From NCBI GenBank assembly GCA_047967505.1, contig CM106538.1: 64,000 nt of DNA. One strand, 5' to 3'. The stretch's first letter is position 1. Every line of letters starts with the position of its first letter. The translations under genes and the position numbers were made by a program. Below, one piece after another: positions 43,920 through 54,305 of the stretch. Below the pieces are notes generated by a model, which saw only the letters and a program-made list of their open reading frames with translations, was not told the origin of the DNA and ran no database searches. Origin of the DNA: Dipteris shenzhenensis. Lineage: Eukaryota > Polypodiophyta > Polypodiopsida > Gleicheniales.

Positions 43920-46900
43920 CTCCCCCTCAAGCTCAAATCCATCTCACGTACACCAAGCAAGCTCCTAAATCTGTGAAGCTTCTCGGTACCCAATGCCTTC
44001 ATAAAAATATCAGCCACTTGCTCCTCAGTGCTGACATAGACAAGATCAATCTCACCAGCTAGAACCTTCTCTCTCACAAAGTGATAATGCACCTCAATGT
44101 GCTTCGTTCTAGCATGATAAACTGGGTTATTAGCAAGCATGATGCTGCTAATGTTGTCACAATGAATGACAACTGCTGCATGAATTGACTGTCCCATATC
44201 TGCAAGTAGCTTCCGTAACCAAGCTACCTCACATGCAGCCATTGCTGCACCCCTGTACTCAGCCTCTGTGCTCGACAAGGCAACTGTTGGCTGCTTCTTG
44301 CTGCTCCAACTGATGGCACCACTCCCAAGGGAAAACATAAAGCCACTAGTAGATCTCCTGTCTGAGACACTACCAGCCCAATCAGCATCTGTGTATCCAT
44401 GTACCTGTAATGCACACCCAGCTTCATAAAACAGTCCATAATGCAATGTGGACTTCACATACCGCAGTATGCGCCTAGCCGCATCCAAATGTGGCTTCCT
44501 CGGTGCCTACATAAACTGACTTACCAGCCCCACAGCATAGCTCAAATCTGGTCTGGTTATAGTCATGTAAATCAAGCTACCTACTATGCGCCTGTACATA
44601 GTAATATCTTCAAGAAGCTCACCTGTCTCTGCATTGAGCTTCACATTCTACTCCAATGGAACAGAAATAGGCTTACAGCCTGTCATCCCATATTTGGACA
44701 GCATGTCCAAACCGTATTGCCTTTGCAACAGCCATATCCCACTCGGGGATCTAATAACCTCAATGCCCAAGAAGTAACGCAGCTCTCCCAAATCCTTCAT
44801 CTCAAATTTCTGCTTCAACAGCAGCTTCACTTCATTAATGTCTGCATCACTATCACCTGTAATAATCAAGTCATCAACATAGATGACTATAAGCACAATC
44901 CCTCTGTTTGTCCTTTTCACATAAAGTGAAAAATCTGAATTGGAAATCTGAAATCCAATAGTGACAAGATATTGCCCTATCTTGTCTGACCATGCCCTCG
45001 GCGCCTGTTTTAAGCCATACAAGGCTTTGCGCAACCTGCATACAAAATCGGGGTGTAAATTATCCTCATAACCTTTTGGCTGCATCATATAAACCTCTTC
45101 CTGCAAATCACCATGCAAGAAGGCATTTTTCACATCCATCTGATGCAAAGACCATCCCTTTGCAGCAGCCATAGCAATTACTGCTCTCACGGTTGCCATC
45201 CTTGCAACTGGGCTGAAAGTTTCCTCATAGTCAATTCCATATGTCTGCGCAAAACCTTTGGCAACCAATCTTGCCTTGTACCTGCTAACAGACCCATCAG
45301 CATTGTGCTTTACTTTGTAAACCCACTTGCAGCCAATAGCCTTCTTATCATGAGGCAAAGGCATCAAATCCCAAGTGTGGTTTGCATCCAAGGCAGCCAT
45401 CTCTTCATCCATAGCTGCTTCCCAATTTTTATGCCCTGCTGCATCCTCAAAACATGTGGGCTCTGGCTCTTCTAGAACCTTGACCATATAAGCATAGTGA
45501 TGTGCTGTATACCCATCATATCTCAGCCTGTCAACTGGATACTTAATACGAGTGGACCTCCGTACAACTGGATCAGTTGTAGGAGTCTTTAAATCATGCC
45601 TGCTTTTCCTTGCACCAGGTGTAACAACAGAAGGAATCCCAAGTTCCTCATCAAGGCTCATTTCAGAGCCGCTTGACTCTCCATCAACATGAGAGCTACC
45701 AGTAGACACATCAAACACTGGAGCATGGTCTACTTTTTCTTTTCCCTTATGTGACACCTGCACAACACTATCAGGGCTGCCATGTGACGATTCACTAGAT
45801 CTCAATCTCCCTGTCCATGCATTAGATCCACTAGTAGAGGACTCTCTGGGTCCACTCAAGGCTTGAGATTGCTGCTCTGCATTTATTGTAGCATTCCCAT
45901 TTCCTGCATCTGCATCTCCTACCATAATAGTTGGTGCATACCAGCTACTCATTTCATAAAAAACAACATCTCTGCTCACTTGCATTTTGCGGGTGGAAGG
46001 GTTATAACAGCGATACCCTTTCTGGTGCAGAGCATATCCAATAAAGATGCATTTTTCTGCCTTTGGATCCAGCTTTGTTCTCTTCTCATCAGGAACATGA
46101 ACATAAGCTATGCAACCAAATACCTTCAAGTGAGAAATATCTGGTTTTTGGCCTGTATACATTTCTTCAGGCGTCATGCCATGGACAGCTGCAGTGGGGG
46201 TTCTGTTCATAATATAAACAGCAGTTGCTACTGCTTCAGCCCAAAAATAATCAGGCATGTTTTTCTCATTTAGGATCGCCCGTCCTACTTCTGCAATATG
46301 CCTGTTCTTCCTTTCTGCAACCCCATTCTGCTGAGGGGTAGACCTGCCTGAGTACTTCCTTTGAATTCCTTGTTCTTTTAGATATTCACAAAATTCTTCT
46401 GAAAAGTACTCTCCCCCTCCATCAGATCTTAGCACTTTAATATGCACACCTTTCTCTTTTTCAACCATGGCCTTAAAAGCCTTGAAATGGCTGAACACTT
46501 CACTTTTGTGCTTCATAAAATAAATCCACACCTTCCTAGTGTAGTCATCAATAAACGTCACATAATAATGGCATCCACCAATAGAAGCAGCTTTGGTTGT
46601 CCAAACATCTGAATGGATCACTTCCAAAGGTCTTCTGCTCACCTTAGCATTTTTGGGAAATGCATGTCTGGCCTGCTTACCCATTTGGCATGCTTCACAT
46701 ACCTTTTGCATTCCCTCAACTCTGAATTTAGGCAAACCTGCAACAATGTTTTTCGTTTGCATAGATTTCAGCCTTTGTATATTCACATGCCCAATGCGCT
46801 TGTGCCATATCTCAATATCTGCAATGACACCTCTCCCATGCGCAAACATAGCAGCTTTCACCTTAGGCATATCAACATCCAAGGTGAACATTCTGCCATT

Positions 46901-47542
46901 TTTGTTGCCTTTCGCAACCAAGCGGCACTTATTTTTCAAGTCCTCAACAAAGCATCCATCAGGATTAAATCTAACCTGCAGACCTTGCTCAACCATCTGG
47001 CCAACTGAAACCAGGTTCTTAGTGATTTTTGGAACATGAAGTACATCTGCCAAGTACTTCGTTTTGCCATCTTGCATAGCCAATGGCACTTTACCAACCT
47101 GCGTAATTGGGTGCGCAGTATCATCACCTGTTTCAACATAACCTGGCTTATCCAAATTTCTAACATCATGAAACCACTCACCATGACTGGTCATGTGGTT
47201 AGAGGCACCTGAATCAACATACCAAACATCATTGCAAGCTGCAGCATCTCCTGACATGGAGTTAACCATATGCTGCATCACAAAAAGGTGCTCATTTCTG
47301 TCGTCACCATGCCCACTTGATGATGCATAGTTGCTTTGCTGCAACTTCCCACTTTTGATGTCATTCTGCTTTTTATAGGATGTATTCTCCTTGTGTCCAG
47401 GCTTTCCACAATAATAGCATTCTGTGCTGCTATTTACTTGCTGGTTCCTTTGCCATGAACCACGGCCTCTTTGGCTCCCCCTGCCTCTAGAACTACCACG
47501 TCCTCCTCCATAGGACTGGTTTTCCTGTTGTTGCTGTTGGTT
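43877..47542 (-). pseudogene. Copia-2 pol: protease, integrase, RT and RNase H
   Basis: One frame from after TAG 47543 to the stop at 43877. In order: RG-rich segment and zinc knuckle CYYCGKPGHKENTS (the last Cys is Ser); protease VWYVDSGASNHMT (near 47220); gag-pre-integrase IWHKRIGHVNIQRL (46790); integrase with IHSDVWTTKA, FIDDYTRKVWIYF, LRSDGGGEYFSEEF (46400) and STPQQNGVAERKNR (46320); RT with GCKWVYKVKHNADG, QMDVKNAFLHGDLQEEVYM (45100) and VLIVIYVDDLIITG (44870, catalytic Asp pair intact); RNase H with [19 protein letters not shown] (44380) and [10 protein letters not shown]; end [14 protein letters not shown] and [15 protein letters not shown] codons at 44648 and near 44507 replace what are probably Gln codons. 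Otherwise it is intact. Confidence 0.9.
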
Positions 47543-48139
47543 CTAATTTCCTGCACGGCCCCGCTCTTCACTCAGCAAGAGAGCAATAAGTTCCTGAAAA
47601 TCAGGAAATGTTTCACGGACTCCAATGGATGTCCGAAACTGTGCATAATCTTTCCCAAGACCATTCAAGGTCACGGACACTAAGTCCTCATCATCAACAG
47701 GTGCTCCAATGGAGGCAAGAGAATCTGCAAGGCCTTTCACTTTCAAGGAATACTCATTTATATTCAGATTTTTCCTTTGCACATTGTGCAACTCCTGCTT
47801 TAGCTGCATCTTTCGTGCTTTGGTATTTGTGCTATACAGCTTCACCAATGTATCCCATGCCTCCTTAGGCGTCTCTACATCCTGTATATGCACAATCATA
47901 GAATCTGAAATGCTAACAGACAGCCAATACAGGCATTTTCTGGCTTTTTCATGCCATTCTTTAAAGGCCTTCAATTCAGCAGGAGTGGGAGCAGCACCCA
48001 AAACTGGTTCTGCAGTTTCACCACTGATGTACTCCCAAACTCCCTTTCCCATAAGGAAGTTTGTCATCCTGAACTTCCATGCTTGGAAGTTGTTCTTGTC
48101 AAGCTTCTCACTGACAATGGTAGACAGATTCTCAGACAT
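47543..48139 (-). CDS. Copia-2 gag
   Basis: Starts at ATG 48139 (MSENLSTIVSEKLDKNNF) and runs to TAG at 47543. The UBN2/gag_polypeptide text includes QAWKFRMTNFLMGKGVWEYI, WLSVSISDSMIVHIQD, EAWDTLVKLYSTNTKARKMQ and LVSVTLNGLGKDYAQFRTSI. It forms the nucleocapsid-type particle. The TAG falls before the Gln/Arg-rich stretch and zinc knuckle, which continue in the same frame, so gag is cut short of its nucleic-acid-binding end. Confidence 0.88.
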   Translation of the reverse strand: MSENLSTIVSEKLDKNNFQAWKFRMTNFLMGKGVWEYISGETAEPVLGAAPTPAELKAFKEWHEKARKCLYWLSVSISDSMIVHIQDVETPKEAWDTLVKLYSTNTKARKMQLKQELHNVQRKNLNINEYSLKVKGLADSLASIGAPVDDEDLVSVTLNGLGKDYAQFRTSIGVRETFPDFQELIALLLSEERGRAGN

Positions 48140-48719
48140 TTTACAAATCACGAATTGCAACAGCAACCTGTAAACACAGCAAATGCCTCACAAGGGCAAA
48201 TAGCAAAACTTCTGCAAAAAGCCTCACAGGGGCAGATCTGCAACACTGACGAAAGTGGTATTTCACCACACAGTCACTTCCTAGTGACGATTTTGCATCA
48301 ACAGGCAACAGGCATGAATCTGCAACTCCCAATATCTCTGCACTCATGCGTACGATGCAATTTCTGTGGCACCTTTTCACCGACTAGCCGCGCGCAGTGG
48401 TCGCACAGCGAAAAACAGGGCCTTTTTTTGAGTACCTGCGAAGAACTTCCGCCTTCAAAACGGGCCCCGAAACGGCCTCAAATCAAAAAAATAAAGTCAC
48501 CGAGGTCTTCGCCCTCACCCGCAGCATATACTGTGCTCTCGCCACACCGCGAAGGGCCTCTCAATCTGAAGCAGTGCACTCCTGCACTTCTGGCTGTGCT
48601 ACCTGCAGAGATTTGCTCCCAAACTCGAAATAGGAAAGCAACACTGGTCCTCTTACCAGGACACCACAAGCTTGGCTTGCTTTCTTGAGCTCCTTACCAC
48701 GAACAAGGCTCTGATACCA
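48140..48719 (-). other. Copia-2 5' leader
   Basis: Untranslated leader from the primer-binding site (48708-48719) to the gag start. Related to the Copia-3 leader. Frames here on either strand are not genes. Confidence 0.75.
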
Positions 48720-49017
48720 TGTAAAGAACAAGGGAGAGAGATAGGAGACTCAAGTTCAGCTTTCTTCACAACACACAAAAGAGAGAGGACACAAGGTTGG
48801 AGGGTGAAGCCTTTCTTCACTTTTGCACACAACAACAATACAATAGAAGAGGGAAATACCCTATATGTCAAAACCTAGAATACGTGGTTCATATGTGAAC
48901 CCAAATCAAAAACATACGTGGTAGTCTAACTACACCACGAGTACAACTAACATAGGCGGTGACATAAATGATAGTCATCCAGGAGATATATCGGGGGTAG
49001 AGCTTGATATCTCAACA
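48720..49017 (-). repeat. Copia-2 5' LTR
   Basis: Paired with 43622-43919; two differences (near bases 208-215 of the LTR). Confidence 0.95.
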
Positions 49018-49022
49018 ATTCG

Positions 49023-50165
49023 GTCTGCTGTTGGTAGCGGTACTAGATGGATATCCTAGTCCTGGTTGTCTGGGAAGGAAGAATCCTCCTCCAATTGATG
49101 CGGCTATTCTGAGAAGACCACATCACGACTTACAATTACCTTCTTGGTAATAGAGTTATAGAGACGGTAACCCTTTGCCTCTTCACTGTAGCCCAAGAAA
49201 ATACACTTCTGGCTCTTTGGTTCCCATTTGGTTCTGGTAGCATCAGGGACATCCACAAAACAGTCACATCCAAAAACTCTAAAATATGCAGATGAAGGTT
49301 TCTTACCAGAAAAGGCTTGCAGTGGAGTCATCCCATTCACAGCCTTCATTTAGCTATGATTGAGGATGTAAACTGCAGTGTTACATGCTTAAACCCAGAA
49401 AGTCTTTGGCAAATCTTTCCCTTTCATCATACTCCAGCCGATTTCATAGATGACGTGCATCTCGCATTCTGATACTCCATTTTGCTGTGATGTATGTGGC
49501 GGGGGTTTCTGCCTCGATCCCGTGACTTTTGTAGTAACTCTCGAATTCAGTCGATGTAAACTCTCCACCTCTGTTTGATCTCAGCTTCTTCACCTTCCTC
49601 GCCGATTCTTTCTCGACCATTACATGCCATTCCTTGAACCTACTGAAAGCCTCGTCTTTCATCTTCAGGAACTATATCCATATCCTTCTACTGTAGTCGT
49701 CGATCGGCATCATGAAATAGAAGGAACCACCCAAAGCTTCCGTCTCCATATTTCTGCAAAGGTCCGTGTGAACGAGCTCTAGAGGAGCCTTTGCCCTACT
49801 GGCCTCTTTAGGAAAGGGCTGCCAATGCTGCTTGCCCATCATGCAAGCTTCACATACATCGGGCAAATCTGAAATTTTTGGTAGGTCTACAATCATTCCA
49901 CTTTTATGCATCTCCTTCAAAGAACTAAGGTTTAGATGACCAAACCTCTCATTCCATAGCTTAGTGTTCTTCAGATCCACTCGAGCACTGAAAGTTGAGA
50001 GTTCATAAATGTTGTTGCACTGTGTACCTTTACCAATGACCTCCCCTTGAAGATCGAGGATCTATGCACCATTGTTATCGAATTGAACTTTGAGGTCCCG
50101 ATCCGTGATCGCAGAAATGGACAAGTTCGTCTTGATATCTGGCACATAAAGAACATCGGACAACT
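49023..50165 (-). pseudogene. Copia-1 integrase region
   Basis: Broken minus-strand frames: gag-pre-integrase KLWNERFGHLNLSSLKEMHK and CEACMMGKQHWQPF (49800-49975), integrase PIDDYSRRIWI (49675-49710), KKLRSNRGGEFTSTEFE (49540-49600; Asn replaces the catalytic Asp of RSD), and the post-core FGCDCFVDVPDATRTKWEPK with KCIFLGYSEEAKGYRLYN (49130-49300). Frame changes at about 49665 and 49440, and stops near 49350-49390 and 50060. It ends at the Copia-2 insertion. Confidence 0.85.
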
Positions 50166-51238
50166 ATTTTACAACTCCATCTGATTGAGAGCAATCGTAG
50201 CTTTTCCTTTTGCTAGAAATTTTGCATCATTGCCGACTGCTACCATGATGTCATTCCCTATTGACTGTAGAGAGGTACACCAATCCTTCCAACTAGTCAT
50301 GTGACATGATGCACCACTGTCAATGATCCAAGGTTCATCCATAGGTACATGAACTGCCTCCATGCAAATCTCCTCAATTGCTACAAACAGCTCTATTAGT
50401 ACTGCCTGCATGCTGTTGCTGGACTCTTTCTTTACTCCGTTCTTCTCATCTACAATCTTCTTTTGGTACTCATTCTGCTTGTGCCTTGCTTTGTTGCAAT
50501 AGAAGCACTTGATCTTCTTCTTTCTCTTTTTATCATCAGAAGAAGATGGGTTACCAGAGTCCTTAGCCTTACCTTTCTTTGTTCCGGTCCAGAAAGGCGA
50601 ATCTTCTCCAGTCCTCATCTTTTGATGCATCTCCTCCTCTAGAAGCATCACACTGAAATTCTCAAAGTTGAGGGGTGGATTTCTGTTCTATGTATTCTCA
50701 ACACTGTAACAAGACCGTCGTATTTTGGTGGGAGAATCTGTATGGACCTTTGTGCTAGATTCTCATTGGTGATGGTGATGCCAATCGTAGTCATCTAATT
50801 GCTCAGATTCTTCACCCTGGTGATGAACTTCTCTGCCGCTTTAGACTCAGACAACTTCTCGTTCGCAAGTTGAGTCTCTAGATTCTGAATCCACGTCTGA
50901 TTCATGGTCTCGTACTGATTTTTCAAGACCGTCCATGCCTCCTCCACTGTGGTGACATGTTGAATTAATGCCATGATGGAATCACTAACACTGCAGACAA
51001 TAGAACACAGTGCATTTGCATTTCTTCTTGTCCATGCGAGAATCTCATCCACAGTTCGTACTATCTGTTGTCCTGCATTGGCTGGATCTGGCCTCACGTC
51101 CACCCCAGTAGCAGTGTCCCAAAGCTCATATGCACTTAGGATGGTCTTCATCTTGAAATTTTAGAGAGGATAATTAGAGCCCTCCAACTGTCTACTTTTG
51201 CCAAACGGTGGGATTTGCAGTCTTGCGGGCTGGGCCAT
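50166..51238 (-). pseudogene. Copia-1 gag and protease
   Basis: ATG at 51236-51238 (MAQPARLQIPPFGKSRQLEG), then SNYPL and a TAA where the family has Trp, then MKTILSAYELWDTATGVDV and SVSDSIMALIQHVTTVEEAW (50930-51150). After a frame break near 50790 come FENFSVMLLEEEMHQKM (50640), a damaged zinc knuckle CFYCNKARHKQNEY (last Cys is Tyr) and protease PWIIDSGASCHMTSWKDW (50280-50330). Inactive. Confidence 0.85.
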
Positions 51239-51296
51239 CTCTGACAATTTGCTCGCAAACAGAAACACACTACCAAATCTTCTTGCTAGAGTCCAG

Positions 51297-51308
51297 GCTC
51301 TGATACCA
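51297..51308 (-). promoter_or_regulatory. Copia-1 primer-binding site
   Basis: Minus-strand tggtatcagagc directly after the 5' LTR, complementary to the 3' end of initiator tRNA-Met, as in most plant copia elements. Confidence 0.9.
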
Positions 51309-52039
51309 TGTAAGAAAATAATACAACGTCTGTGCTCAATAGATAATAGGATCTCATATGCAAGAGAGAAAAAAAGATAGTATGGAGAATCAAAAATTTG
51401 AATACTATAGAACTGATACAATAGATGGCGCTACTTCCCAACCGTGCGCTCCTGTGAAAAAAGCTTCGATGGCATGCTGGAAATAGTAGAAGACGGAGGC
51501 TGGATGCTAAGGAATCAGGGTTGCTATAGCTAGTGATGAAATGGGCTTCACGGGCTTGCTCTTATATAGCCACCAATCATAGTCAGTTAGGCTCAATTGG
51601 GTGGCCGACCCACTCCGCCCAAAACGGTCAACTGGGGGTCGGTCCCAAAATAGGCCACCGACCATATGATAGAACCGGTGTGCAAAATAGAGCAACTATC
51701 CTACGGTCTCCGTTCAGCCCACAGCCATCCAGGATCATCTGAGGCTCCAAACGAGCCCTGCAACCTGAGAGTGGGCTACCCCGAGAAATGCTCCATCTAC
51801 CCTCAGTGCGGTCAATCAAGGTTTGCCTTCTTGCACTTGCATGTAGCCTAGTTGGCAGTGTGCCAACTCTACCTAAAGCCATCAAGCCATCAGGCCACAC
51901 ATGGCTCCCATCTGGTGTCCAAACCAGGACCTACTAGATAGCTGAGCTACTCGAATGCCTTCTCCTCATATGGGGGCTTACAAGTAGAGTTAGCTAGTTC
52001 CCGCATAGTTACACGAGAGTGGAGCATTGATATCTAACA
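51309..52039 (-). repeat. Copia-1 5' LTR
   Basis: 731 bp, partner of 36354-37084. Confidence 0.93.
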
Positions 52040-52207
52040 TGAGCTAAGCATGAGCACATGTCTCTGTCTCTTATGCTTATGCTTATCATGCATATGTCTC
52101 CTCTTTTCCTTTCCCTCTTCTTCCTCTTTTCCTTTGCCTATGCCTATGCCTATGCCTATGCTTATGTTTGTTTTTTATTTTTTGTTTTCGTGTTTGTGTC
52201 TATGTTA

Positions 52208-53768
52208 GACATGGGATCACATCGCACATCCGATGAGTACAGACAGCCTCGCAAGAGGAGAGCTCACGATCTATATGCTCCAGAGGACTTGATTCCTCTC
52301 AGGCGACTACCTCGAGGACGACCCGACTCCTCTCGGACCTAGCACTACGACTACCCTTGCTCCGACTCCTCTTAGACATAGCACTACGACTACCCCTCGG
52401 GGAACTCCTTTGCTAGCTATGCATGGCTTTGTTGGGAGTCCCGATGAGTTTGTAGTGTAGATGAGCGATGAGGAGGCAGCAAGATTCTTCTCTCTGCTAT
52501 CTCAGAGGACCTCACCAATTCCCTCCCCTACACCAATGGCTGGACATACTGCCCAGCCGTACCCTCGTGCCCCTTCGATCGAGGGGTCATCACCTACGCA
52601 TGCCTCTCATAAGGGAAGGAAGAGTAGGAAGGGCAGCTTATGTTGTGTTGACTCGGGAGATGTAGACGAGTCAGCACACTCACATTCCTATAGGTCTCCA
52701 CTTGGTCTGGAGACATGGTATCAGTCAGGTCCCTTGCCCTTTCCTATTCCCATTGGTACTCCTCACTCCGGAGCGCTCGCACAGCTTCCACTCCTTCTGA
52801 CTCTGCTACCATCAGTCCTCCTTACTCATTAGCTGATCTCTCCTATCAAATCATAGCTACTGGAGAGATAATCGAAGATAGAAAGGGCAAAGCAGTGATG
52901 GCCACCATGAGGTGGTTGATGAGCCATCACTTCAAGAGTGGAATTGCTACCAATTGGCAGTATCAAGATGACCAAAAGAAGCAGGCGATCATCAATGAAT
53001 TAAAATAAAAATACCCTAACCCGCCAAATTGGGAGTTTAATGAGGATTATATGCGAGAGCGCAAGGGTTTGGTCTTGAAGCATTGTAGATCAACCTTGCG
53101 TACTTCCATCACAAAGGGGTTGGCTAAACCCAGCTGGGTAGACAAAGTTGATTGGAAGTTCTTCAAGAAGCAGAATAGGGACCATCCCGAAATGTTCGAG
53201 GGTCAGAGGAGGGCTGCAAAGAGATGGCTAGACATCATAGGTACTTCGCACTTTGGTGCAGGCAGACGGTTGGCGTTTGAGGCAACCATGGTAAGTCTAC
53301 TTCTTCTCATTTAATGTATTGTTCTATTTGTTTTAATACATATTACATGCACTTTAGCTAACTCTAACTCTCGTAAATTGGATCCACAACAAGCTGTGAT
53401 GGGTTGTCTTCCTACAGATGCAGAGACACGACGCGCATTTCGCATAGAAACAAAGCTGTGGTTTATTGAGTAAGAGGCAATGGGAGCGACGGTTGATTGG
53501 GCTGAGGTGGCTGCTCACATGGTATAAGTCTACTCCTACTTGTAATCTCACTTTTTAAATTGTTTTATTCTTTCAGTTCCAATCTAACTTTCAATTTATA
53601 TGGTTCACTCTTAGGGTCAAAGCTCAAGCATCCCATCATCGGAGGTGAGTGATCACCAGGGCCAAGGATCAGATGCACGTGATGAGGATCAGGAAGAAGG
53701 CGCAGCTCACGAGGACCAAGGATGAGGCCAACAAGATAAGGACGAGGACGAGGACGATTCCAATGAGT
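52208..53768 (+). pseudogene. TNPA-like second gene of the CACTA element (Transposase_24-like)
   Basis: Plus-strand gene with N terminus MGSHRTSDEYRQPRKRRAHD at 52208, a Pro/Thr/Ser-rich middle, and a conserved-looking exon 52860-53289: MRWLMSHHFKSGIATNWQY, NPPNWEFNEDYMRERKG, TKGLAKPSWVDKVDWKFF and RRAAKRWLDIIGTSHFGAG. The exon ends at ATG|gtaagt. Further exons follow at about 53418-53522 (DAETRRAFRIETKLW) and 53615-53768, an acidic Gln/Asp/Glu tail. The text resembles the Ptta/En-Spm Transposase_24 family, the second protein of plant CACTA elements that binds subterminal repeats. Stops at 52340, 52457, 53006 and 53474 and frame shifts break it. It is transcribed away from the TNP2-type gene. 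The family match is by appearance and less sure than the position. Confidence 0.58.
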
Positions 53769-53825
53769 AGTAGTAGCAGTTTGCATTTTCTTCGCCATGT
53801 ATGTCATTTTGTATATATGCTCGTT

Positions 53826-53975
53826 TGAGCAATTTTGTATCACCCTTTCGAAAGGGTAATTTTGTAACAAACAATGTTGTATATGTTCGACATGTATATG
53901 CTTTTGTTGCTCGATCATTTCATTTGAGCGATTTTGTATCACCCTTTTAGCAAGGGAAATTTTGTTATAAAAAAC
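53826..53975 (+). repeat. Duplicated 45-bp segment in the 3' region of the TNPA-like gene
   Basis: ttgagcaattttgtatcaccc...gggtaattttgtaacaa near 53826-53872 recurs near 53924-53970 with changes. Each holds a small stem (accctttcgaaagggt or cccttttagcaaggg). Confidence 0.7.
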
Positions 53976-53993
53976 CTTTTTTTGTAATTACAA

Positions 53994-54062
53994 AAAAAAA
54001 AGGATTAGTGGGGCTAAACAGGGCCATAGCAAGCCCTATTTAGCCCCACTAATCCTTTTTTT
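53994..54062. repeat. 30-bp inverted repeat (hairpin) near the CACTA right end
   Basis: Arms aaaggattagtggggctaaa...agggc and its complement are separated by about 8 bases (catagcaa). It may act as a transcription-end hairpin or be a small foldback insertion; there is no direct evidence for either. Confidence 0.85.
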
Positions 54063-54069
54063 AAAGTTG

Positions 54070-54195
54070 TGTTAATCATCACTATATAGCGACGTTTACT
54101 AGTGTCACTATATAGTGACGATTATCAATGTTGCTATATAGCGACATTTATCAACGTCGCTATATAGCGACACTTTATAGCGACGGTTCTTTTCC
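54070..54195. repeat. Right subterminal array of gtcgctatatagcgac
   Basis: Four copies or variants of the 16-bp palindrome, then a half copy, mirroring the array at 30690-30830. Confidence 0.87.
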
Positions 54196-54254
54196 AACGC
54201 TTTTAATGACTTTAATAACGATGTTTGCGCCCGTGAATTTTTTTTTAAAAAATG

Positions 54255-54302
54255 TAAAAAGCGTCGGTATTTTCGTCGAAAAAGGGCCTATGCCTTGTAG
54301 TG
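54255..54302 (-). repeat. CACTA right terminal repeat
   Basis: Ends ccttgtagtg, the complement of CACTACAAGG. Followed by the TSD tac at 54303-54305. Confidence 0.8.
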
Positions 54303-54305
54303 TAC

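Larger units (their letters stand above)
43622..49017 (-). mobile_element. Ty1/copia LTR retrotransposon Copia-2, near-complete and young
   Basis: Minus-strand element of 5396 bp with 298-bp LTRs (5' 48720-49017, 3' 43622-43919) differing at two positions. The primer-binding site complement gctctgatacca is at 48708-48719 and the polypurine tract complement at 43920-43934. One long gag-pol frame runs 48139 to 43877 and is interrupted only by three TAG codons (47543, 44648, and one near 44507). It sits between the integrase and RT parts of Copia-1. Its low LTR divergence makes it the most recent insertion of the nest. Confidence 0.93.
36354..52039 (-). mobile_element. Ty1/copia LTR retrotransposon Copia-1, host of two nested elements
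   Basis: Complete element on the minus strand: 5' LTR 51309-52039, 3' LTR 36354-37084 (731 bp each, TG...CA), 5-bp TSD tgagc. The primer-binding site tggtatcagagc (tRNA-Met type) is complementary to 51297-51308, and the polypurine tract (gaggggggtg) lies on the minus strand at 37085-37094. The LTRs differ at about 15 of the first 140 bases, so this is the oldest of the three. It is interrupted by Copia-3 (37560-42295) inside RNase H and by Copia-2 (43622-49017) between integrase and reverse transcriptase. Without these the element is about 5.5 kb. It inserted in a CT-rich part of the CACTA element. Confidence 0.93.
30608..54302. mobile_element. CACTA (En/Spm) DNA transposon carrying a copia nest
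   Basis: Left end CACTACTACACACGG at 30608; right end, read from outside on the minus strand, CACTACAAGGCATAGG at 54302. The next 40 bases inward also align loosely (TTGCGAC/TTTCGAC, GTACCGA/ATACCGA). The flanks carry a tac duplication, and joining the flanks restores a reading frame. Arrays of the palindromic word gtcgctatatagcgac lie just inside both ends. The element holds a TNP2-type gene on the minus strand and a TNPA-like gene on the plus strand, arranged divergently. Its span is 23,695 bp, of which 15,691 bp are the copia insertion with one TSD, so the element itself is about 8.0 kb, a usual length for autonomous CACTA elements. The transposase has frame breaks, so it is probably inactive. 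Confidence 0.85.

Noticed and set aside
44441-48173. Plus-strand frames up to 162 codons across Copia-2
   Set aside because: Mirror frames of the minus-strand gag-pol, which has all the conserved domains.
54128-54302. Head of the frame 54128-54751 as part of the protein
   Set aside because: It is the CACTA right end with subterminal repeats; coding homology begins at 54306.
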